A DNA stretch of 64,000 nucleotides, taken from Roseateles oligotrophus. Lineage in GTDB: Bacteria; Pseudomonadota; Gammaproteobacteria; Burkholderiales; Burkholderiaceae_C. The notes under the pieces were generated by a model. The model was not told the DNA's origin. It was given only the letters and a program-made list of their open reading frames with translations, and searched no databases. The stretch covers positions 310,001-374,000 of the forward strand of contig NZ_JAJIRN010000003.1 in NCBI RefSeq assembly GCF_025717515.1, read 5' to 3'. Of this stretch, positions 34,897 to 44,228 are shown piece by piece; within the stretch, counting starts at the first letter, position 1, and every line of letters begins with the position of its first letter. The position numbers were made by a program, and so were the translations under genes.

Positions 34897-36183
34897 GAAG
34901 GAGTCGGGACCATCGATCAAGATGGCTCGGAAGTCGTTGACGTTGGTCAGCGTTGGGCCGGTCACGACCGAGTCGCCCAGAGCCTGGAAGAAGCCATGGC
35001 CGTCGTTGTTGTCCAGGCTTTGGCGCGGGTGGACGCCTTGCGCCCAGGCGCGTGCCAGGGTGTCGGGCGCCAGCGTCGCTCCGGCAATTTCTTCGGCACC
35101 GTCGACGCCGTCGGTATCACCGGCAATCGCATGCACGCCGGGAAGACCGTCGAGCGCGAGCGCCAGTGACAGCAGGAATTCGACATTGCGCCCGCCCCGA
35201 CCTTGACCCTTGACGGTTACCGTGGTTTCGCCGCCGGACAGCAGCACGCAGGGCGTTTGAAACGGTTGACCATGCAACTGCACTTGTCGAGCGATGCCGG
35301 CCAAGGCCCTGCCGACTTCGCGGGCTTCCCCCTCCAGGCTGTCGCCCAGGATATGGGGTGTATAGCCGGCGGCACGGGCCACAGCAGCGGCGGCTTCCAG
35401 GGCCGATTGCGGCGCCGTGATGATGCGGGTTTCGCAAGCATCCAGGCGGGGATCGCCGGGCTTGACGCTCTCGCCCTGGCCGCTTTCGAGCAGTGCACGC
35501 ACGGCGGAGGGGACCGGAATGCGATAGCGATCGATGATGGCCAACGCGTCGGCGCAGGCGCTCGGGTCGGCCACCGTGGGGCCGGATGCGATGTCGATCG
35601 GCGAGTCGCCCGGCACATCGGAGATCAGCAGGCTCAGTACATGAGCCGGGTGGCAGGCGGCGGCCAGCCGTCCGCCCTTGACCTTGGAGAGATGGCGGCG
35701 CACGCAGTTCATCTCGGCAATGCTGGCGCCGCAGTCCAGCAAGGCCCTGTTGACTGCCTGCTTGTCCGCGAGGCTGAGGCCATCACCCGGCGCAACCAGC
35801 AGCGCGGAGCCGCCGCCGGAGATCAGAGCGATCACCAGATCATCGGCGCTCAGCCCGGTGACCAAGCCTTGTATGCGCGCGCTGGCCTGCAAACCCGCCG
35901 CGTCCGGAATCGGGTGGGCGGCTTCAACGATCTCGATATGCCGGCATGGCACTGCATAACCGTAGCGGGTGATAACCAAACCTTCGAGCGGGCCCTCCCA
36001 ATGCTCTTCCAGCGACCGGGCCATGGCCGCCGAGGCCTTGCCCGCTCCGATCACGAGCGTACGCCCCGGCGGGCGTGCCGGCAGATGGCGAGGCAGGCAC
36101 AGCGCGGGCTGAGCGGCGGCAATCGCTGCATCGAACAGGCTGCGCAGCAGGGGCCGGTGATCGATCGGAGGGGGCAATGTCAT
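34885..36183 (-). CDS. glycerate 2-kinase (MOFRL family)
   Basis: A 432-residue kinase of the GckA/TtuD type. Marks are LVIGAGKASAAMARSLE, ISGGGSALLVAPGDG, ISDVPGDSPIDIASGPT, LSGGETTVTVKGQGRGGRN and AGDTDGVDGAEEIAGA. It phosphorylates D-glycerate to 2-phosphoglycerate, usually in glyoxylate/tartronate-semialdehyde or serine-type pathways. The genes normally seen with it (tartronate semialdehyde reductase, transporter) are absent, and a LysR fragment and a membrane-protein fragment lie just upstream. The rest of the pathway may have been deleted from this spot. TGGAGA precedes the ATG. Confidence 0.94.
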   Translation of the reverse strand: MTLPPPIDHRPLLRSLFDAAIAAAQPALCLPRHLPARPPGRTLVIGAGKASAAMARSLEEHWEGPLEGLVITRYGYAVPCRHIEIVEAAHPIPDAAGLQASARIQGLVTGLSADDLVIALISGGGSALLVAPGDGLSLADKQAVNRALLDCGASIAEMNCVRRHLSKVKGGRLAAACHPAHVLSLLISDVPGDSPIDIASGPTVADPSACADALAIIDRYRIPVPSAVRALLESGQGESVKPGDPRLDACETRIITAPQSALEAAAAVARAAGYTPHILGDSLEGEAREVGRALAGIARQVQLHGQPFQTPCVLLSGGETTVTVKGQGRGGRNVEFLLSLALALDGLPGVHAIAGDTDGVDGAEEIAGATLAPDTLARAWAQGVHPRQSLDNNDGHGFFQALGDSVVTGPTLTNVNDFRAILIDGPDSFSRS

Positions 36184-36200
36184 GAAATCTCCAAAAAAGC

Positions 36201-36356
36201 TTAGGCGCGTGGCCGGCTGGCGGGTGCCTGCTGCCCGCGCGTTGTCAGCAGCACCAGTATGCCGCCCAGGAACAGGCTGCCGGCCATCACATACAGCCCG
36301 GCCGGTTTGATGAGTTGCGGCAGCCCGAAGCTGCTTTCCTGCGTGGCATCCTTGCC
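36201..36356 (-). pseudogene. C-terminal fragment of a membrane transporter
   Basis: The minus strand reads GKDATQESSFGLPQLIKPAG followed by a hydrophobic helix (LYVMAGSLFLGGILVLLTT), a short basic tail and a TAA. It looks like the last membrane segment of an MFS-type transporter. There is no start; the upstream side meets a LysR fragment in a different frame. The stop is 18 bp before the glycerate kinase start, as expected for an operon partner. Confidence 0.55.
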
Positions 36357-36475
36357 TCGGAGGTCATTGGCAGCAGGCGCCGCCCTTCACTGGTGAGCAG
36401 CCGGCCGGTCGGCGCGCGCTCAAAGAGCAAAACACCCCGCTCGTCCTCGAAGCCCTTGATCTGCTCGGACAGCGC
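36350..36475 (-). pseudogene. fragment of a LysR-family regulator
   Basis: The minus strand encodes ALSEQIKGFEDERGVLLFER, then APTGRLLTSEGRRLLPM. This is the second half of a LysR winged helix (LSxQIxxLExxxGxxLFxR ... G..LTxxG). The first 25-30 residues and the whole effector domain are missing. The fragment begins directly behind the stop of the penicillin acylase gene and runs into the transporter fragment in another frame, so at least two deletion joints are present. Confidence 0.7.
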
Positions 36476-36476
36476 C

Positions 36477-38855
36477 TCAGCGCAGCGGCAGCAAGCTCAG
36501 CTTGCTGCGCGTGTGCGTTGCCACATCCGCCTCGGCCAAATGCTGGTTTCGGTATTGGCCAAGTGCGTGCATCTGCGCTTGGTCGGCATAGTGGCGGTCG
36601 CCCCAAACGCCGCTCTGTCCGACCGGGTTGATGCCCAGCGATTCGGCCGGCCTGGCCAGATCAATAATGCGTCGCGTCGACGGACCGTAAACCACGGCCC
36701 AGGGCGCCGGGCCGATCCGGGCGGCCATATTGTTGGGGGTCTCGTGGCTGCCCGGCGCCGCGAAGGGGCCGACATTGAAGACCCGGTCGAGTGGCTTTTG
36801 CAGGCCCAGCGGGTGGCCATGGGTGACGGTATGGGCGCGACCCCAGGTCCAGCTCTTGGCATCGGCTCCGAAGGTCTGGCGCAGGTGAGCCAGGCTCAGG
36901 CCCCAGGCCTCGGCGACGATCTCGGCCTGCGTCTCCACCGCTTTGGTGTCGCGCTTGTCCCACCAGGGCGATGTTGGATCGGCCATCAGACGTGGCAGTG
37001 CATGGTCGAGCGCGCGGGTCAGGCGCAGATTGTTGAAGACTGTTTCGCCCAGCTCATCTTGCAGGGCCAGCCGCGCCAGCTCGAACAGGAACTGCTGAAA
37101 CAAGACCGGCGCGCGCAGCTCGGTCTTGTAGGCGCCGTCCCAGGCGGCCATCTCCTCGACCAAGCCCTGTTCCGGCACTTGTCGCAAGAGCGGTATGAGC
37201 GGCTTCAGCACGCGCTGGCTATAACCGGTCTGCACATCGAGCTGCAAGGCCTTGCTGTTGCCGGCCGCCCATTTGATGGAAGGGTCACGCAAGAGCGAAT
37301 CGAGCCGTTCGGCGCGGTCCCAGAGGTTGTAGTAACCGGGCACTTGCAGGGCGCCGGCCGGTTGATGATTGGCCGAGATGACATAGCCGCGCGCCGGGTT
37401 TTCTTCCTGCGGGTTCTGGGCAAAGGGCAAGAATCCGAGCTTGTCGGCCTCGCTGCTCGCGCCGTCCAGAATGAAGCTGGGGTTCACGCCGGCCGGGCGG
37501 ACGGGGAGCTTGGCGGCGGCCCACCAGGCGATATCGCCGGCGGCATTGGCCCACACCAAGTTCAGGCCCGGCGCATGGATTTGCGCGGCGGCTGCCCGCC
37601 CCTTGGCCAGGCTATCGGCACGGTTCAGCGCGTAAAAGCCCTCCAGCACCGGGTTCTCGGTTTCCAGAAAAGCCCACCAGAGCGCGACCGGAGTTTCCCC
37701 GACCGCGCCGGCCAAGGCGTCATTGATGATGGGGCCGTGCTTGGAGCGGCGCAGCAGCAGCTTGACCGGCGCGGCGCCCTTGACCTCGAGCAGTTCCTCG
37801 CGCGATTGCAGCGCCTGCCATTGGCCTTGATGCCAGACCTCATTCGGATTGGCCGGGTTGAGCTTTTCGGCCACCAGGTCCACATCATCGTTCTGGAACA
37901 TGGTCAGGCTCCAGGCAAATTTATCGTTATGCCCCAGCAGAGCCAATGGGTTGAGCGCCTGGTGGTGACCGTAAAGCTCGAAGCCGGGGCATTTGAGATG
38001 CGCCTCGTACCAGACTGCCGGGGTGGCGAATTGGATATGCGGGTCGCCCGCCAGCAAGGGCTTTCCGCTCACGGTGCGTGCCCCTGCCACCGCCCAGGCA
38101 TTGCTGCCCTCGAACAGTGGCTGGCCGGCGGCTTCCAAGGCGTCTTGGCTGAGCCGGGCCAAGCGGCCCAGGTCTTGCCAGTCGCCGGGGCGCAGCTGTT
38201 GGCGCAAGACGCCATCGGGTCGCCACGCCAGATCGAAAATCTTCAGATAGTCGGACCCGAGCTGGTCGCGGATCTGCGTCAGCACCGGCTCGGTGCGAAA
38301 GGCTGCCGCGAAGCTGTAGGCGAGGTAACCGCCAATGCTGACGGTGTCGGCCGGCGTGAACGGGCGTTTTTTGATGCCGATGATATCGAACTCAAGCGGC
38401 GCCGGCCGGCTGTCCTGGAACTGGTTGACGCCGTCCAGATAGGCCATCAGCGCGCGCTTGGCCGGCGTGTCGATCTGCGCGAACTCACGTGCCGCATAGG
38501 CGTCGGCATGGGCGCGAATGCCCAAGGTGCGAAACAGCCGATCGGTCTCGACCAGCTTGGGGCCGAAGATGGCGGCCAGCTCGCCGCGTGAGAGTCGCCG
38601 CAGCATTTCCATCTGGAACAAGCGGTCCTGGGCATGGACATAGCCGAGCGCAAGGTACATATCGACCTCGTTCTGAGCCTCGATATGGGGCACGCCAAAT
38701 TCGTCATAACGCACGGTGACGGCGGCTTGCAGTCCGGCCAGAATCAGCTCGCCCGAACGCTGCGGCTGCTTGCTGTGGACATGCCAGCTCAGTGCAGCGG
38801 CGATGGCTGCCAAGAGCAGCAGCAGGAATACAAAAAATTTGGTGGTGCGTTTCAT
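36477..38855 (-). CDS. penicillin acylase-family N-terminal nucleophile hydrolase
   Basis: A 792-residue precursor with an N-terminal membrane anchor or signal (FFVFLLLLLAAIAAALSW). The alpha-chain part has YDEFGVPHIEAQNEVDMYLALGYVHAQDRLFQME. The catalytic Ser is residue 251 in FEG-SNAWAVAG, which becomes the N-terminus of the beta chain after autocleavage. GHNDKFAWSLTMFQND and the late WGRAHTVTHGHPLG are further family marks. Such enzymes hydrolyse amides, including beta-lactam side chains and N-acyl homoserine lactones. It acts in the periplasm. It is a single gene whose end abuts the LysR fragment. Confidence 0.94.
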   Translation of the reverse strand: MKRTTKFFVFLLLLLAAIAAALSWHVHSKQPQRSGELILAGLQAAVTVRYDEFGVPHIEAQNEVDMYLALGYVHAQDRLFQMEMLRRLSRGELAAIFGPKLVETDRLFRTLGIRAHADAYAAREFAQIDTPAKRALMAYLDGVNQFQDSRPAPLEFDIIGIKKRPFTPADTVSIGGYLAYSFAAAFRTEPVLTQIRDQLGSDYLKIFDLAWRPDGVLRQQLRPGDWQDLGRLARLSQDALEAAGQPLFEGSNAWAVAGARTVSGKPLLAGDPHIQFATPAVWYEAHLKCPGFELYGHHQALNPLALLGHNDKFAWSLTMFQNDDVDLVAEKLNPANPNEVWHQGQWQALQSREELLEVKGAAPVKLLLRRSKHGPIINDALAGAVGETPVALWWAFLETENPVLEGFYALNRADSLAKGRAAAAQIHAPGLNLVWANAAGDIAWWAAAKLPVRPAGVNPSFILDGASSEADKLGFLPFAQNPQEENPARGYVISANHQPAGALQVPGYYNLWDRAERLDSLLRDPSIKWAAGNSKALQLDVQTGYSQRVLKPLIPLLRQVPEQGLVEEMAAWDGAYKTELRAPVLFQQFLFELARLALQDELGETVFNNLRLTRALDHALPRLMADPTSPWWDKRDTKAVETQAEIVAEAWGLSLAHLRQTFGADAKSWTWGRAHTVTHGHPLGLQKPLDRVFNVGPFAAPGSHETPNNMAARIGPAPWAVVYGPSTRRIIDLARPAESLGINPVGQSGVWGDRHYADQAQMHALGQYRNQHLAEADVATHTRSKLSLLPLR

Positions 38856-38951
38856 CGGCGGCTTAAGACAGAGCTGACCCAATCAGCCATTGCAGCACAG
38901 TCCGCCCACCTTGCGTATTAGGTTATGTCTGCAGCTAGCGCAGTGGCTGGC

Positions 38952-40559
38952 TCAAGCCAGCGGGTGCACGCCCCCGTTGGCGTCGGTATAGATCATGCTG
39001 ACGGTGTCTTGCATTGAAAACGAGCCGGTCACGTATTTGTGCTTGAGGTGGCACAGCTTGCGCCCGATCACCAGGTCCACGTCGCCCTCAACGCCAACGC
39101 TGACGTCGATGCGGGCTTCTTTGACATCCGCCAACTGGTGCTCGACGGCGTCTTTTTCTTGCAAGCTCATGGCCCAGACCCGCAGCGCTTCTTGCCAAGC
39201 CGGCCTAGCCTTTGCCAACATGCCCTTGGGGTCGCCGTTCTTGCTCAAGAACTGCACCAGCAGTTCGAACTTTTCGGCCTCGGCTTTTTGCTTGGCCGCC
39301 AGTTGAACCAAGTCGGCAAGCTTGTCCTCCAGCTCGGGATCGAGACCCACCTGGAGCCGGGTGCGCCCGCCCGCGCTGGCGCCCAGCGTCGGCACCTTGA
39401 TGCGCATTTTTGCCCGCGCCGACCCGCCGGCCAAGCGGCCGCGCTGGCGAGATTTTTCACCCACCGAAATCTGCGCGCCGGCCTGCAATTCGCTATGCAG
39501 CGCGCTGTCATCAATCACGATCGCCAGGGCCGCGTGCACGGTTGAATTCTCGACAAACCTGACCTCGACCGAGGCTCCGGCCTGGAGGCTGGCGCGTGCG
39601 ATCGCGCCGCCTTGGATGCGAATATCGCCGCCGGCCTCAAGAATCCCGCCCTCGACGGTGCCTTGCACCAGGATGTCGCCGGTGGCCGTGACCTTCATGC
39701 CGGCCACCACATCGCCATCAATCTGCACCGTGCCGTCGAAGTTGACATTGCCCGAAGCCATATTGACGCCGCTGACCTGGAATAGTTGTTCCACGCTGAC
39801 CGCATTGCCCAGTCGCACCGGTTGACCCTTGGCGGTGGCTCGCAAGAGGTTGGCGTCGCTGGGGTCCAGCGCCGCGCCAAGTAGCGGCATGGTGAAGGGC
39901 TCGTCGAGGCCGGGCTCTGCCGGCAAGGCTTGGCCGCGTACGTTGACGCCGGCCTCGCCGGCGCTGGCAGGCGTGCGGCGCATCAAGAGCTGGCCGGGCG
40001 AGACGACCGGGACCTCGCCATGCTCACGGAAGTCGACCATGCCTTGTGCGTTGACCTTGGGCGCGCGCTCCCTATGGTCTTCAATCAAAAGCTCGAAGCT
40101 GGCGTCGGCGCCGCGCACGGGCGCGCGCCCGACGGCGGCAACCAGCTGTTGCGCAGAGGTCGCCCGGCAAGCTTCGGCCAGAGCGCTTTCATCAATGCCA
40201 TGCGTGACGCCGGCCGAGGCCAACTCGCTCATCAACGCATCGAGTTGTATTGGCAGGCCGCTGTCGCTCGGTTCCAGCGTGACGCTGGCGCTCATCTCAT
40301 CGGCAGCGATCTCGACCAGGATCTTGGCGGGGCTGCGAAGCGCCAGCTGCATCTCGACCGGCTCGGGCTCGGTATTGCAGCGCGTCAGGGCGAGCGCCAA
40401 GGTCGCGTCGTCAAGCCGCCAGTTGCCGGCACCGACCTCGGCGATCAGGGCCAGCAGGCTGGCCGCATCAAGAGCCGGTCGGCCGGCCACGGCTTGGCAG
40501 CGCAGGCGCAGCGCGGCGTCCGACTCGAACAGTTCAAGCCCTGGAATCGGTGCAAGCAT
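38952..40559 (-). CDS. FapA-family (DUF342) polymer-forming protein
   Basis: A 535-residue cytoplasmic protein. The centre contains right-handed beta-helix repeats (VNFDGTVQIDGDVVAGMKV, ATGDILVQGTVEGGILEAG, GDIRIQGGAIARASLQAGAS). These are flanked by an N-terminal alpha/beta region and a C-terminal coiled coil with a final beta region. DUF342/FapA proteins in proteobacteria are poorly understood, with proposed roles in cell-surface, motility or signalling functions. AAGGAGACAG before the ATG is a strong ribosome-binding site. It may share a transcript with nothing else: the AmpG-like gene next to it has its own upstream region. Confidence 0.88.
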   Translation of the reverse strand: MLAPIPGLELFESDAALRLRCQAVAGRPALDAASLLALIAEVGAGNWRLDDATLALALTRCNTEPEPVEMQLALRSPAKILVEIAADEMSASVTLEPSDSGLPIQLDALMSELASAGVTHGIDESALAEACRATSAQQLVAAVGRAPVRGADASFELLIEDHRERAPKVNAQGMVDFREHGEVPVVSPGQLLMRRTPASAGEAGVNVRGQALPAEPGLDEPFTMPLLGAALDPSDANLLRATAKGQPVRLGNAVSVEQLFQVSGVNMASGNVNFDGTVQIDGDVVAGMKVTATGDILVQGTVEGGILEAGGDIRIQGGAIARASLQAGASVEVRFVENSTVHAALAIVIDDSALHSELQAGAQISVGEKSRQRGRLAGGSARAKMRIKVPTLGASAGGRTRLQVGLDPELEDKLADLVQLAAKQKAEAEKFELLVQFLSKNGDPKGMLAKARPAWQEALRVWAMSLQEKDAVEHQLADVKEARIDVSVGVEGDVDLVIGRKLCHLKHKYVTGSFSMQDTVSMIYTDANGGVHPLA

Positions 40560-40642
40560 GACTGTCTCCTTCGATGCGCCAACAGTTCAATAGTAAGCCG
40601 CCGAGCGCGGCTTTGGGCGGCTGAATTTAGGTGTGTGCTAAC

Positions 40643-42391
40643 TCACTGCGGCTGTACCGGCGCCAGTGTTGCCCAGTTGCATCGCGCTAACAGGATCAAC
40701 AGCACACCTGCCAGCAAGGGCACGGTGTAAATCAAACCCTCGGCCAGATTCATGAACACCGGCTTGCTCAGCAGCGGCGAGCTCCAAGCGGCCAATTCCT
40801 CAAGGTATTTGCGTAAGTACAGCGCCAGCAGCAAGGGGGCGAGCCAGATGCTGGCACGACGCAGCGTTGCACCCGCTGCTGCCCCTAGTACCTCGCGCCC
40901 GGCCAGCATGAACAAGGCCGCGACCACAAACACCAACGTGAAGAAGGTATTGAAGATCGCCTGGGCTGCGCCGGTGTCGGCCCGGAATGCCCAATAAGGC
41001 AACCAGGCCAGACACAGCAGGCCCAGCCCGAAGGCGCTGCGGCGGGCCCGCATGCCGGCATGGGCGTCGCCTATTTGCTCGCGCTCGGAAGCGGGCTTTT
41101 TCATCAAGGGCAGCAAGGCCAGGCAGGCGAGACCAAAAACCGCGTCAACCGCCAAGGTCAACGGATAACCCCAAGCCTCGATGGCCAGACCCTGCCAAGT
41201 GGCGGTGTAGGCAATCGCCAGATTCATCAGTGCCATATAGGCGGTGAACTGCGTGGCGGCCACCTTGGGGTTGGTCACATCCATGAACAGCGCCGAGCGC
41301 ACCCCATACATCAGACCCAGGAAGATATTGAAGGCGATGGTTGACACCCACAGCGCCGTCACCAGCGCCGCCGGCACCTCGATTGCGCTGCCAGGCTCGC
41401 GCGGCATCACATAGCCATGCTGCTCCAAGACCATCATCAGATACAGCACCGGCAGGCTCATCAAGACAATACTCACGCTCAATACCCGGCGGCGCCCCAG
41501 GCGGTCGGACAGCATGCCGCCTATCACCATGGCAGCGGCGCTTGCGATCGTGGAGAACAGCTGCAGCCAGGCGACCTGGTCATCGTTCAGGCCCAGCTCG
41601 ACCGACAGATTCGACTGCAAGGCGAGGCTCAAGGACATCGCGCCGGCCGGCAGCAGCGCAAAAAACACGCCGGCAAAGGCCCCGCGCGTGCCCAAAAAAG
41701 ATCGGAAAGCCGCCATCGCAAAGTCGCGCATCTCGCCAGCGGCGTGGCGCAGACCCGAGGCGGCCTTGTTGGCGGTTTCCGCCGTCGCTTGAACCAATGC
41801 TTCCTTCATCGGCAGCACCACCAGGCCCGTAACGGCCAAAATACACAGGGCAACAAAAATGAAGCTGGACTGGAAGCCGATATAGGCCATCAAGAACAGC
41901 ACGCCGCTGCCGCCGACCGCCTGGCCAACCGAGGCACCCGCAAACATCAGGCCATTGGCCAGGCCGCGCTCATCTTCTTGCAACACATTGCAGGCCAAGG
42001 AGTCGATCGCTACGTCTTGCATCGCGGCAAAGGTGTTGTGCAAGAGCAGGATCGCGGTGAACAATGCCAATTGATCGGGCAACTTGAGAAAGATCAGCAC
42101 CGCCAAGGTGGCCGCCATCATCACTTGGGTGCCGAAGATCCAGGCGCGCCGATGGCCAAACCGCTCGGAGCGGAACACATCGACCAGCGGGCCGAACGCC
42201 CATTTGAAGGCCCAGGGCAGGTAGAAGGCCGCCACAAAGGCACCGATCTCGGCCGGGCCCACGCCCATGCGGCGCAGCTGAGTCGCCACGGCTGTAGCGG
42301 CGAAACCCAGCGGTATGCCCTCGGTCATGTACAAAAAGAAAAAGGCCGACAAGCGGCCGTTCCGGGTGCCCAGCAGATTGGGGAGTCTCAT
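40643..42391 (-). CDS. AmpG-like MFS transporter
   Basis: A 582-residue inner-membrane protein with more than twelve hydrophobic segments. The N-terminal part reads FFFLYMTEGIPLGFAAT, FYLPWAFKWAFGPLVD and NTFAAMQDVAIDSLACNVL, like the AmpG/PAT family that imports muropeptides or acetyl-CoA-like solutes. It is longer than AmpG of enteric bacteria by two to four C-terminal helices. A second AmpG-like gene at 47257 sits in a clearer cell-wall context, so this one may have another substrate. ATG 42391 is chosen because it gives a normal first helix. Confidence 0.88.
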   Translation of the reverse strand: MRLPNLLGTRNGRLSAFFFLYMTEGIPLGFAATAVATQLRRMGVGPAEIGAFVAAFYLPWAFKWAFGPLVDVFRSERFGHRRAWIFGTQVMMAATLAVLIFLKLPDQLALFTAILLLHNTFAAMQDVAIDSLACNVLQEDERGLANGLMFAGASVGQAVGGSGVLFLMAYIGFQSSFIFVALCILAVTGLVVLPMKEALVQATAETANKAASGLRHAAGEMRDFAMAAFRSFLGTRGAFAGVFFALLPAGAMSLSLALQSNLSVELGLNDDQVAWLQLFSTIASAAAMVIGGMLSDRLGRRRVLSVSIVLMSLPVLYLMMVLEQHGYVMPREPGSAIEVPAALVTALWVSTIAFNIFLGLMYGVRSALFMDVTNPKVAATQFTAYMALMNLAIAYTATWQGLAIEAWGYPLTLAVDAVFGLACLALLPLMKKPASEREQIGDAHAGMRARRSAFGLGLLCLAWLPYWAFRADTGAAQAIFNTFFTLVFVVAALFMLAGREVLGAAAGATLRRASIWLAPLLLALYLRKYLEELAAWSSPLLSKPVFMNLAEGLIYTVPLLAGVLLILLARCNWATLAPVQPQ

Positions 42392-42554
42392 TCTTGGTCG
42401 GCGCGGGTCTGCGCCCCTTGGCAATCAAAGTGGGCGGATTATCGGCGGCTGGCGCGAAACAGACAGGCGGTTTACCCAGGCAAGGCACCGACGCGGGGGC
42501 GTAACCTTTTCGCCCATATGCCCTTGAGTTGGTGGGCTCAGGCGAGCCGGTTGC

Positions 42555-43106
42555 TCAGGCCTTGCGCGCAGCGGGCCGCAAACTGGTCAGTGTTTCCACC
42601 CGCTTGAGCAACTCGCGGTCGTTCCAGGGTTTCTTGAAGATGCCGTACAGGCCTTGCACCTGGTGCACTCGGGCCTGCATTTCGTCATGGCCGGTGATGG
42701 CAATGATGGGCATGTCCTCGGTGTCCAGATTGCCTTGCACGGCAGCGATCAGCTCGAAGCCGTCTTTATTGGGCATCTCCAGATCGGTGATCAAGACCGC
42801 AAAGGGCTGCTCGGCCAGCCGATCAAGTGCCTCGACACCGTCTTTGGCCAGCGTTACGCGATAGCCCGCACCCTGGAATAACTTGCCCAGCTTGGCGCGC
42901 GCCACGGCCGAATCGTCGACCAAGAGCAGTGCGGCGGGCTCGGGTGGCAGAGCTGGTGCGACTGGCGTTGGCGGTTCAGCTGTACCGGTGGCTGGGCCGT
43001 CATCCCCGCGGCGGCTGCTGATGATGAAGACCACAATGGCCAAGGGAACCGCAATCAATAGCGGCAGTAAATAAGGGCCCAATAATTCAGGCAGGTCAAA
43101 CGGCAT
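42555..43106 (-). CDS. membrane-tethered CheY-like receiver protein
   Basis: A 183-residue protein. Residues 8-30 form a membrane helix (LGPYLLPLLIAVPLAIVVFI), then a Pro/Ala-rich linker to about 57, then a receiver domain. The receiver has the acid pair D64-D65, phospho-acceptor D108 (LITDLEMP), Thr138 and Lys158/159 (FKKPW), so it should be phosphorylated. There is no output domain. Receivers are normally soluble; the tether would hold it at the membrane near its kinase or target. No histidine kinase is adjacent. Confidence 0.88.
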   Translation of the reverse strand: MPFDLPELLGPYLLPLLIAVPLAIVVFIISSRRGDDGPATGTAEPPTPVAPALPPEPAALLLVDDSAVARAKLGKLFQGAGYRVTLAKDGVEALDRLAEQPFAVLITDLEMPNKDGFELIAAVQGNLDTEDMPIIAITGHDEMQARVHQVQGLYGIFKKPWNDRELLKRVETLTSLRPAARKA

Positions 43107-43192
43107 GGTTTTCTAGCTCCAATACACGGAGGCGCCAAGGTCGGCCGCCGTCAGATCGTCCAATCTAACACCTGCTGTCAGCGGCTAAACGC

Positions 43193-43217
43193 AAAAAAGC
43201 CGGCGCTAGGCCGGCTT
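43193..43217 (-). terminator. rho-independent terminator after aqpZ
   Basis: On the minus strand AAGCCGGC and GCCGGCTT form an 8 bp stem around a 5-base loop, followed by a run of T residues. It lies 26 bp beyond the aqpZ stop. Confidence 0.9.
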
Positions 43218-43243
43218 GTCCGTCTCGCAAGATCCAGCAGGGA

Positions 43244-43936
43244 TCAGCGCTTGTTGTCGCTGCCGACGAATTTGTAGGCAAGGGCGCCCAGCACCGCACC
43301 GGCAATCGGGGCGACCCAGAACAACCACAGTTGCTCAACCGCCCAGCCACCGACATACAAGGCGACGGCCGTGCTGCGAGCCGGATTGACCGAGGTGTTG
43401 GTGACAGGGATGCTGATCAGGTGAATCAGGGTCAGGCCTAGGCCGATGGCGATAGGGGCGAAACCGGCCGGCGCGCGCTTGTCGGTGGCGCCCAGAATGA
43501 TGATCAGGAAGAAGGCGGTCAACACGACTTCAGCGAGCAGCGCGGCTTGCATATTGAATTTGCCCGGCGAGTGCTCGCCAAAACCGTTCGATGCGAAGCC
43601 GCCGGCCAGATCAAAACCTGCCTTGCCGCTGGCGATCAGGTAGAGCACGCCGCCGGCCGCCAGGCCGCCCAGCACTTGCGAGACGATGTAAGGCAGCAGC
43701 TTGCCGGCAGGGAAGCGCCCGCCTACGAACAGGCCAATCGACACGGCTGGGTTGAAATGCCCGCCGGAAATATGGCCGACGGCGTAGGCCATCGTCAACA
43801 CGGTCAGGCCGAAGGCGAGCGACACGCCAACGAAGCCGATGCCCAACTCCGGAAACGCAGCCGCCAAAACGGCACTGCCGCAACCCCCGAACACCAACCA
43901 GAACGTACCCAGAAACTCTGCGCCGTAAGCTTTCAT
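43244..43936 (-). CDS. aqpZ: aquaporin Z
   Basis: A 230-residue water channel with six membrane helices and two half-helices. The NPA motifs are [10 protein letters not shown] and [11 protein letters not shown]. The Arg after the second NPA and the residues around it are of the narrow water-selective type, not glycerol facilitator type. AGGGGGAAC precedes the ATG at 43936. A terminator follows. A palindrome about 80 bp upstream matches one upstream of the ribosome-hibernation gene, hinting at shared stress control. Confidence 0.95.
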   Translation of the reverse strand: MKAYGAEFLGTFWLVFGGCGSAVLAAAFPELGIGFVGVSLAFGLTVLTMAYAVGHISGGHFNPAVSIGLFVGGRFPAGKLLPYIVSQVLGGLAAGGVLYLIASGKAGFDLAGGFASNGFGEHSPGKFNMQAALLAEVVLTAFFLIIILGATDKRAPAGFAPIAIGLGLTLIHLISIPVTNTSVNPARSTAVALYVGGWAVEQLWLFWVAPIAGAVLGALAYKFVGSDNKR

Positions 43937-44015
43937 ATTGTTCCCCCTAAAGATGTTGAAGATTGCCGGGCCCTGTTTTGTATAGGCCCAGCGGCGCGCC
44001 ATGATGCCGCAAAAA

Positions 44016-44033
44016 CCGTGACGTTTGTCACGG
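44016..44033. promoter_or_regulatory. palindromic operator candidate upstream of aqpZ
   Basis: Read toward aqpZ the element is CCGTGACAAACGTCACGG, a perfect inverted repeat with seven-base arms around AAAC. A TATACA that could serve as -10 begins about 31 bases downstream. It agrees at 16 of 18 positions with the element at 11407-11424. Confidence 0.5.
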
Positions 44034-44228
44034 GCTGACCCTTAGGCCGGCGCAGTTTGTCTAAGAAATTGAGAACAAGTGGCGTTTCCTGCGCCTCGAA
44101 GGGGCCCTATCCGATACCTCCTTTTTGGGGTTTGAAGTCTCGGCGAAGTTCTGGCCAAATCTGGCCGCGGCAAATAAAGAGGCAATCATGCCTCGGTGCC
44201 GAGACCTAATCGTCAAGGGAGACACAAC

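Noticed and set aside
36315-38591. Very long plus-strand open frame over the penicillin acylase gene
   Set aside because: The minus strand encodes a full, motif-complete acylase. The plus-strand product lacks any family signature.
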